From NCBI GenBank assembly GCA_030625465.1, contig DAOUQS010000047.1, forward strand, positions 1-10,319: 10,319 nt of DNA, written 5' to 3'. The notes under the pieces are model-generated. The model searched no databases, was not told the origin of the DNA, and was given only the letters and a program-made list of their open reading frames with translations. This document shows positions 1 through 5,050 of the stretch, piece after piece. Numbering within the stretch: the first letter of the stretch is position 1; every line of letters begins with the position of its first letter. A program made the position numbers and the translations under genes. This DNA comes from Amylibacter sp. GTDB lineage: Bacteria > Pseudomonadota > Alphaproteobacteria > Rhodobacterales > Rhodobacteraceae.

Positions 1-1017
1 CATCGGGAAATCGCTGTATTTGCGGGTGTAATCTTCAAAGTACTCCACTTGGCGATCAAGGTGGAATTCACGCAAGATCACATGGCCCATCGCCATAGAC
101 AACGCACTGTCTGTGCCTTGTTTCGGTGCCAGCCAGATGTCACCGAATTTAGCGGCCTCTGAATAGTCGGGGCAGATCACGGCGGATTTTGTGCCGCGAT
201 AACGCGCTTCGGTGTAGAAGTGCGCATCAGGTGTACGGGTTTGCGGTACGTTACTGCCCCAAAGCAGCAAGTAGCCGGCATTATACCAGTCAGCACTTTC
301 AGGCACGTCGGTTTGTTCACCCCAAGTCATCGGGCTTGCAGGTGGCAAATCACAATACCAGTCGTAAAACGACATTACTGTACCACCAAGCAGGCTAAGG
401 TAACGTGAACCCGCTGCATAAGAAACCATCGACATCGCAGGGATCGGAGAGAAACCAAACACGCGGTCAGGGCCATAGGTTTTAACAGTATAGGCGTTGG
501 CAGCGGCAATTATTTCAGCGGACTCATCCCAAGTCGCGCGCACAAAGCCGCCTTTGCCACGTGTTTTCACATAAGAAGCACGTAAAATCGGATCCTCTTG
601 CAAGGCTTTCCAAGCCGCAGTCGGGCTTAGGTTTTCGCGCATCTTGCGCCATGCCTTCATCAGACGACCACGCACAAGCGGGTTTTTCACCCGGTTCGCT
701 GAATACAGGTACCAGCTATAACTGGCACCACGCGCGCAACCGCGCGGTTCGTGGTTTGGCATATCAGGCCGCGTACGCGGATAATCTGTTTGCTGGGTTT
801 CCCAAGTCACAATGCCCGATTTCACGTAAATTTTCCATGAACATGACCCTGTACAGTTCACCCCGTGGGTGGAACGGACAATTTTATCATGCCGCCAGCG
901 ATTGCGGTAAGTATCTTCCCAATCACGGTTTTCGCGTGTGGTTTGGCCGTGGCCATTGGAAAACTGGTCCAGTTCTTTTGACTGGAAGAAGTTCAGGCGG
1001 TCAAGCAAGTGACTCAT
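1..1017 (-). CDS. narG: Respiratory nitrate reductase alpha subunit NarG, N-terminal 339 residues (partial)
   Basis: This is the Mo-bisMGD catalytic subunit of the membrane-bound, cytoplasm-facing nitrate reductase NarGHI, which reduces nitrate to nitrite with quinol electrons. Only the first 339 codons are present; the frame stays open to the left edge. The read-out matches NarG almost motif by motif. The FS0 [4Fe-4S] ligands are His51, Cys55 and Cys59 (context STHGVNCTGSCSW) and Cys94 (NHEPRGCARGAS). The segment YDWYCDLPPASP carries Asp223, which corresponds to the aspartate Mo ligand known from E. coli NarG (Asp222), and WGSNVPQTRTPDAHF follows. There is no twin-arginine signal, as expected for the cytoplasmic enzyme and unlike NapA. 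The ATG at 1017 is preceded by AGGAG with a 7-nt spacer. It is the third gene of a narK1-narK2-narG run, and narH, narJ and narI are expected beyond the left edge (inference). Confidence 0.97.
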   Translation of the reverse strand, partial: MSHLLDRLNFFQSKELDQFSNGHGQTTRENRDWEDTYRNRWRHDKIVRSTHGVNCTGSCSWKIYVKSGIVTWETQQTDYPRTRPDMPNHEPRGCARGASYSWYLYSANRVKNPLVRGRLMKAWRKMRENLSPTAAWKALQEDPILRASYVKTRGKGGFVRATWDESAEIIAAANAYTVKTYGPDRVFGFSPIPAMSMVSYAAGSRYLSLLGGTVMSFYDWYCDLPPASPMTWGEQTDVPESADWYNAGYLLLWGSNVPQTRTPDAHFYTEARYRGTKSAVICPDYSEAAKFGDIWLAPKQGTDSALSMAMGHVILREFHLDRQVEYFEDYTRKYSDFPM

Positions 1018-1024
1018 GTGGTCT

Positions 1025-1029
1025 CTCCT
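1025..1029 (-). promoter_or_regulatory. Ribosome binding site of narG
   Basis: AGGAG on the minus strand lies 7 nt before the ATG at 1017. It fixes the narG start. Confidence 0.8.
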
Positions 1030-1048
1030 AAATACGGGATGCCCGCCC

Positions 1049-1070
1049 CCGACCTATGCCGGGGACAGTA
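1049..1070 (-). other. Possible intercistronic hairpin between narK2 and narG
   Basis: In the 66-bp gap between the narK2 stop and the narG start, the transcript can pair CCCCG with CGGGG around an 8-nt loop (GCAUAGGU), plus a flanking U-G pair. The stem is short but all GC. No U-run follows, so it is not a normal intrinsic terminator. It could affect mRNA processing or relative expression of transporter and enzyme, or it may be a dispersed repeat. The boundaries are approximate. Confidence 0.35.
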
Positions 1071-1083
1071 AGTTCGTTAATGT

Positions 1084-2691
1084 TTACGGGTTCTTAATAT
1101 CTGCGCCGGGACGCAGGTAGAACCACCAGTTAATCAAGATGCAGACACCGTAGAATACGGCAAATCCGTAAAGTGCATACTCTGGCGTAGCCGCTTTAAT
1201 TTGCTCGCCGAACACTTTGGGGATAATGAACGCACCGTATGCAGCCACTGCAGATGTCCAACCCAATACGGGCCCGGCCTGTTCTTTGTCAAACACAACC
1301 GCGATTGTGCGGAAGGTAGAACCGTTTCCGATACCTGTTGCGGCAAACAAGATCAGGAACAATCCCATGAACGGCAAGAAGTAATCTTGCGGTGTGGCTG
1401 AAACATACGCCAGCTTCAGGAAGTAGGCCACGCCAAGCGCCGAGGCAACCATGACCACAGAAATGATCTGAGTCACTTTCGCGCCGCCCATTTTATCGGC
1501 AATCATACCACCGACAGGCCGTATCAAGGCACCGATGAACGGGCCCATCCAAGCATACATCAAGGCTGAAGGCCCATCAGGGTTTGCAAGATTGTGGGTC
1601 ATTACACCGTCAACCAAGACGTGCTGGAAACCAAACACCACTTTAATCGCCAGCGCAAAAGTTGCGGCAAAACCGATGAATGAACCAAAGGTCATGGTAT
1701 AGATCACGGTCATCGCCCATGTGTGCTTGTTGTTAAAGATTTTATACTGGCGCGTCAGGTTTTGCCCAACCGCACCCGGAATCATTTTCAACAAGAACAC
1801 GGTCAATGCGATAACAATCGGCAACACGATCCATTTAGACACCATAAAGCCTGAACCGCCAACCCTCTCTGGCAGCAATAACCACAGACCGAAAGCAGCC
1901 GTAACAAAACCGATCAGCAGCATGCCGGTGATTGTACTAAACGCACCTATCGGGCCTGGAATGTCAGGGGATACATGTTCGTCACGGATATTGTTCATAC
2001 CCAACCAACCGGCAAAAGCCAGCGGGATAAGCGCCAAAAGCCACACAAAACCGGCATTGTGGATATAGGTCTCTGTTCCTGCGGGGATTTTACCGATCAA
2101 TGTACCTGAAGTGTTTTCCAGGATCATCGGATCACCACCAAACAGGCCGAATGTCATCACCAGCGGGATCACAATCTGCATTGTGGTCACACCGAAGTTG
2201 CCAAGGCCCGCGTTCATACCCAGTGCATAGCCCTGAATTTTCTTGGGGAAAAAGAAACTGATATTAGACATCGAGCTGGCAAAGTTACCGCCACCGATAC
2301 CGGACAGAAATGCCAGTATCTGGAATTTCCACAACGGTGTATTGGGATCTTGCAATGCATAACCCGCACCTATTGCGGGGATCATCAGCAGTGCAGTGGT
2401 GAAAAAGATCGTGTTTCGCCCACCTGCAATCCGGATAAAGAACGTTGACGGGATACGCAGTGTTGCCCCCGTCAGGCCCGCAATGGCGGCCAGTGTAAAC
2501 AGATCTGACTTTTCAAAGGCAAAGCCCAGATTGATCATTTGTACTGTAATAATGCCCCAGTACAGCCAAACCGCAAAGCCACATAGTAGCGATGGAATGG
2601 ATATCCACAGATTGCGTGTTGCAATCGCTTTACCGGTAGACGCCCAATAGGCCTCATCATCCGGTGTATAGTTTCTTAGATCTTGTCCCAC
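1084..2691 (-). CDS. narK2: NarK2-type nitrate/nitrite transporter (MFS, NNP family)
   Basis: A 535-residue inner-membrane major facilitator of the nitrate/nitrite porter family, of the type assigned to nitrate/nitrite exchange; it resembles E. coli NarK. Visible signatures are TLRIPSTF with Arg79, matching the TM2 substrate arginine of NarK; a Gly-rich nitrate signature around 131-168 (GIGGGNFASSMSN, then GMNAGLGNFG); IRPVGGMIADKMGG with Arg391, matching the second substrate arginine; and a second signature GIGNGSTFRTIAVVF at 453-467. About 14 hydrophobic segments can be drawn. The usual 12 are joined by two extra ones (about 252-273 and 285-304) between TM6 and TM7, where E. coli NarK has only a short cytoplasmic loop. 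The start is GTG at 2691, backed by a strong Shine-Dalgarno AGAGGAGA with a 6-nt spacer. It lies 63 bp after narK1 and 66 bp before narG, so it is probably co-transcribed with both. Confidence 0.93.
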   Translation of the reverse strand: MGQDLRNYTPDDEAYWASTGKAIATRNLWISIPSLLCGFAVWLYWGIITVQMINLGFAFEKSDLFTLAAIAGLTGATLRIPSTFFIRIAGGRNTIFFTTALLMIPAIGAGYALQDPNTPLWKFQILAFLSGIGGGNFASSMSNISFFFPKKIQGYALGMNAGLGNFGVTTMQIVIPLVMTFGLFGGDPMILENTSGTLIGKIPAGTETYIHNAGFVWLLALIPLAFAGWLGMNNIRDEHVSPDIPGPIGAFSTITGMLLIGFVTAAFGLWLLLPERVGGSGFMVSKWIVLPIVIALTVFLLKMIPGAVGQNLTRQYKIFNNKHTWAMTVIYTMTFGSFIGFAATFALAIKVVFGFQHVLVDGVMTHNLANPDGPSALMYAWMGPFIGALIRPVGGMIADKMGGAKVTQIISVVMVASALGVAYFLKLAYVSATPQDYFLPFMGLFLILFAATGIGNGSTFRTIAVVFDKEQAGPVLGWTSAVAAYGAFIIPKVFGEQIKAATPEYALYGFAVFYGVCILINWWFYLRPGADIKNP

Positions 2692-2697
2692 TTTTCG

Positions 2698-2705
2698 TCT
2701 CCTCT
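2698..2705 (-). promoter_or_regulatory. Ribosome binding site deciding the GTG start of narK2
   Basis: AGAGGAGA on the minus strand ends 6 nt before a GTG codon at 2691. No ATG at this end is equally well placed, so this site supports the GTG start. Confidence 0.8.
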
Positions 2706-2716
2706 GGTGAGATTGA

Positions 2717-2738
2717 GGCGGGCCATCAGTGGCCCACC
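2717..2738 (-). other. Strong intercistronic stem-loop between narK1 and narK2
   Basis: The minus-strand RNA reads GGUGGGCCA-CUGA-UGGCCCGCC: a 9-bp stem (eight Watson-Crick pairs and one U-G pair) closed over a 4-nt loop. It starts 16 nt after the narK1 stop codon and ends 11 nt before the narK2 ribosome binding site. No U-run follows, so full termination is not expected. Partial attenuation, or protection of the upstream mRNA against 3' decay, is the plausible role (inference). Confidence 0.6.
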
Positions 2739-2754
2739 TATTATTTGAATAAAG

Positions 2755-4074
2755 TTATGTGTGCGGTACATCGGATAGATGTGTATTTTCGCGCAACTCC
2801 GGATGTCTTTCACGATCCATTTTGCGAATGGCCACATGCATCCAGATGGTGCTGACAGCAACGATCACGAACATCAGCATGAACACCACTGACCAGACAT
2901 GGAACACGTCCAGCAGGATGCCGAATGAAATCGGCAGGATAAATCCGCCCAAACCACCGATCATACCAACCAGACCACCCACAGCACCCACGTTATCGGG
3001 GAAGTACACGGGGATGTGTTTGTAGACAGCGGCTTTACCCAAGCTCATCACAAAACCCAAAATCACGGTCAGGAAGACAAACGCATATAGCGGGATGCCA
3101 AAGCTGAATTTGATCAGGCGTTCTGATCCGTCTGCATAGGGGATACCTTGCACGACGTAGCTGGTTTCAGGGTAGCTCATGATGAAAAGCACGATCAGGG
3201 ATATGATGAATGTCAGGTACATCACAAAACGCGCGCCCCAGACATCGGACATCCAACCACCAAGGGCGCGGAAAACCGAGCCGGGCAATGAATACATACC
3301 TGCAAACACACCGGCAGAGGTTAATGCCACACCGTATGCACCAACATAGTAACGCGGCAAGAAGGACGCGAAGGCGACAAAGGCACCGAATACAAAGAAG
3401 TAGTATGTGGCAAAGCGCCAGACCCTAATATCCTTCAATGGCTCCAGTTGCTTTGCAGCCGAAACAGGTTTTGCACCTGTTTTCTTTTGCTCGGCCCGAA
3501 CCGGATCTTCTTTGGCGAAGACGTAAAAGATAACCGCCATAATAACCAAGGCCACAGCATAGATACGCGCGGTATCTTCCCAACCGACGGCTACCAGCAG
3601 AAACGGTGCGCCGAAATTGGTGACCGCAGCCCCGACGTTGCCGGCACCGAATATACCAAGGGCAGTACCTTGGTTTTTGGCTTCAAACCAACGTGATACA
3701 TAGGCAATGCCGATGATGAACGATCCACCTGCCAGGCCAAGGCCAAGTGCGATTATCAGGAATACGGCATATGTTTGCACAGATGCCAGCAACCAGACCG
3801 ATACGGCTGTTATCAGCATTTGCAGGGGCAGCATAATGCGCCCACCGAACTGATCGGTCCAAACACCCAGAAAAATACGGCTAAGCGAGCCGGTTAAAAC
3901 CGGGGTCGCAACCAACAGGCCAAACTGGGTTTCCGACAGGCCAAGGTCCTGTTTGATCTGAACACCGATGATAGAAAAAATTGTCCACACCGCGAAACAA
4001 ACCGTAAAGGCCAGGGTACTTAACCCAAGGGCACGATACTGATCGCCCGGGGTGACATTATCAATGTTATGCAT
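2755..4074 (-). CDS. narK1: NarK1-type nitrate transporter (MFS, NNP family)
   Basis: A 439-residue inner-membrane nitrate/nitrite porter of the NarK1 type, thought to import nitrate with protons. It has the MFS motif A (FLGVWTDQFGGR, 68-79) with Arg66 just before it in TM2. The nitrate signature GIFGAGNVGAAVTNF lies at 140-154, Arg269 in PGSVFRALGGWMSD at 264-277, and the second signature runs from GKAAVYKHIP through GGLVGMIGGLGGF (346-378). Twelve hydrophobic segments fit. The frame also opens with TTG at 4089, but ATG 4074 is chosen because AAAGGA lies 6 nt before it and the TTG would put that site inside the gene. In Paracoccus, NarK1 and NarK2 are two halves of one protein; here they are separate genes 63 bp apart. 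As first gene of the nar transcript it lies 98 bp from an FNR-type box centre. Confidence 0.93.
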   Translation of the reverse strand: MHNIDNVTPGDQYRALGLSTLAFTVCFAVWTIFSIIGVQIKQDLGLSETQFGLLVATPVLTGSLSRIFLGVWTDQFGGRIMLPLQMLITAVSVWLLASVQTYAVFLIIALGLGLAGGSFIIGIAYVSRWFEAKNQGTALGIFGAGNVGAAVTNFGAPFLLVAVGWEDTARIYAVALVIMAVIFYVFAKEDPVRAEQKKTGAKPVSAAKQLEPLKDIRVWRFATYYFFVFGAFVAFASFLPRYYVGAYGVALTSAGVFAGMYSLPGSVFRALGGWMSDVWGARFVMYLTFIISLIVLFIMSYPETSYVVQGIPYADGSERLIKFSFGIPLYAFVFLTVILGFVMSLGKAAVYKHIPVYFPDNVGAVGGLVGMIGGLGGFILPISFGILLDVFHVWSVVFMLMFVIVAVSTIWMHVAIRKMDRERHPELRENTHLSDVPHT

Positions 4075-4080
4075 TTTTCT

Positions 4081-4086
4081 TCCTTT
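4081..4086 (-). promoter_or_regulatory. Ribosome binding site deciding the narK1 start
   Basis: AAAGGA on the minus strand lies 6 nt before ATG 4074. It lies inside the longer frame that opens with TTG 4089, so it favours the shorter protein. Confidence 0.75.
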
Positions 4087-4135
4087 CAAAAATAAGTTAA
4101 GTCTTCTGTTTTATTGGAACGGTCAGACCTGACTT

Positions 4136-4141
4136 AGTATC
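4136..4141 (-). promoter_or_regulatory. Probable -10 element of the narK1K2G promoter
   Basis: GATACT on the minus strand would place transcription start near 4130. That is about 42 bp from the centre of the FNR-type box at 4166-4179, the classic class II spacing of -41.5. No good -35 hexamer is needed or seen, which is usual for FNR-activated promoters. The 5' leader would be about 56 nt. Confidence 0.5.
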
Positions 4142-4165
4142 TGTCATTTATATGCTTTAGCTGGG

Positions 4166-4179
4166 TTGATTTATATCAA
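4166..4179 (-). promoter_or_regulatory. FNR/NarR-type binding box upstream of narK1
   Basis: TTGAT-TTAT-ATCAA is a perfect dyad match to the FNR-family consensus TTGAT-N4-ATCAA. Its placement relative to the possible -10 at 4136-4141 fits activation of leftward narK1 transcription. FNR-like proteins (FnrP) and cluster-free relatives (NNR, NarR) use similar boxes, so which one binds here cannot be read from the site. Confidence 0.85.
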
Positions 4180-4279
4180 GAAATGACGGTCTAATGGCAA
4201 AACAAGTGAATTGAAATACAAATTAGTATAGAGTGTAAACAAATTTGATCTAATTATTTATAAAAGAGCACACCATACA

Positions 4280-4309
4280 TTGACATTATCCCGCACTTGG
4301 CTTGATAAA
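4280..4309 (+). promoter_or_regulatory. Possible sigma-70 promoter of the narR-like gene
   Basis: A perfect -35 hexamer TTGACA (4280-4285) is followed after 18 bp by GATAAA (4304-4309), a 4/6 match to the -10 consensus. Transcription would start near 4316, giving a leader of about 26 nt. The -10 lies inside the FNR-like box at 4302-4315. Confidence 0.4.
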
Positions 4310-4315
4310 TGTCAA
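4302..4315 (+). promoter_or_regulatory. FNR-like box overlapping the narR-like promoter
   Basis: TTGAT-AAAT-GTCAA is an FNR-family dyad with one mismatch (GTCAA for ATCAA). Its centre is only 33 bp before the ATG of the rightward gene, too close for class II activation of that gene with a normal leader. Repression or autoregulation is the more natural reading. A second activator site for the leftward narK1 transcript is less likely. Confidence 0.6.
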
Positions 4316-4341
4316 AATACATTTCCAACCACTGAGTCGTT

Positions 4342-5040
4342 ATGAAACCCGCAGATATTCTTGAAATCAAATCGCTGAAATTATTCAAAGATATGGAAAC
4401 CGCCAACTTTGACCGGTTGATGCGGGGCGCATATATGCAGAATTTTCCAACCCAGATTGAACTGATCACAGAAGGCGAGCCAAGCGATTTTCTTCATATT
4501 ATTGTTTCAGGGGTTGTTGAATTGTTTGCGACATGGAACAGGCGCGAAACCACAATGGCCACAATATGGCCTGTATCAACTTTTATTCTAGCGGCCACGA
4601 TCAAAGACGCACCTTACCTGATGTCTGCGCGTACCTTGCAAAAATCACGCGTCGTATTACTGCCCTCACAAGATGTGCGGGATATTTTTAAAATAGACGC
4701 CGCATTTTCACGCGCCGTAGTCCATGATCTGGCCCAAGGCTATCGCACTGTTGTTAAAAATACCAAAGATTTGAAATTGCGCAGCTCTATTGAACGTCTG
4801 GCAAATTACCTTTTGCGGCAAAACTGGCGTGCCGGCAGCACAGGCAAGTTTGACCTGAAAGTCGAAAAGCGGCTGTTGGCATCGTATCTGGGCATGACAC
4901 CTGAAAACCTGTCACGCGCGATTAAAGCATTACAACCATATGGCGTAACAATAGATGCTATACATGTAACGATTTCAGATGTTGCCGACCTTGAAACCCT
5001 TGCAAAACCGACACCCAGCATTGATAACCCTTATCATTAA
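4342..5040 (+). CDS. narR: Crp/Fnr-family regulator, probably NarR (cysteine-free)
   Basis: A 232-residue cytoplasmic transcription factor with an N-terminal cyclic-nucleotide-binding-like sensor domain (about 15-125; EGEPSDFLHIIVSGVVELF at 44-62), a dimer helix (about 120-145) and a C-terminal winged helix-turn-helix (about 148-212; RLLASYLGMTPENLSRAIKAL at 177-197). The recognition helix has Glu188, Ser191 and Arg192, the E-x-x-S-R pattern of FNR that reads TTGAT boxes, and both boxes in the gap fit. The protein contains no cysteine, so it cannot hold FNR's [4Fe-4S] oxygen sensor. This fits NarR or NNR/DNR; the position next to narK favours NarR, the nitrate/nitrite-responsive activator known from Paracoccus. 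An in-frame TGA lies 9 bp before ATG 4342, so the start cannot be further upstream. No good Shine-Dalgarno sequence is visible, which suggests weak or leader-dependent translation. Divergent from narK1; ends tail to tail with the oxidoreductase gene. Confidence 0.8.
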   Translation: MKPADILEIKSLKLFKDMETANFDRLMRGAYMQNFPTQIELITEGEPSDFLHIIVSGVVELFATWNRRETTMATIWPVSTFILAATIKDAPYLMSARTLQKSRVVLLPSQDVRDIFKIDAAFSRAVVHDLAQGYRTVVKNTKDLKLRSSIERLANYLLRQNWRAGSTGKFDLKVEKRLLASYLGMTPENLSRAIKALQPYGVTIDAIHVTISDVADLETLAKPTPSIDNPYH

Positions 5041-5050
5041 GGCACAGAAT

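Noticed and set aside
561..1031. Rightward open frame of 156 codons opposite narG
   Set aside because: The other strand encodes NarG with its iron-sulfur and Mo ligands across the same bases; this frame has no recognisable features.
4075..4089. Extended narK1 start at TTG 4089
   Set aside because: The TTG codon would place the good ribosome binding site (4081-4086) inside the gene, while ATG 4074 is ideally spaced from it.
4245..4258. Possible third FNR box (TTGAT-CTAA-TTATT)
   Set aside because: Only the left half matches; the right half does not resemble ATCAA, and half-sites are expected by chance in this AT-rich gap.
4254..4469. Small leftward frame of 71 codons across the regulator start
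   Set aside because: It overlaps the regulator gene and its promoter on the opposite strand and has no ribosome binding site or recognisable content.
5029..5042. Stem CCTTA-TCAT-TAAGG as a terminator for the regulator gene
   Set aside because: The stem has only 5 bp with 3 AT pairs and no U-run in either direction, so it is too weak to call a terminator.
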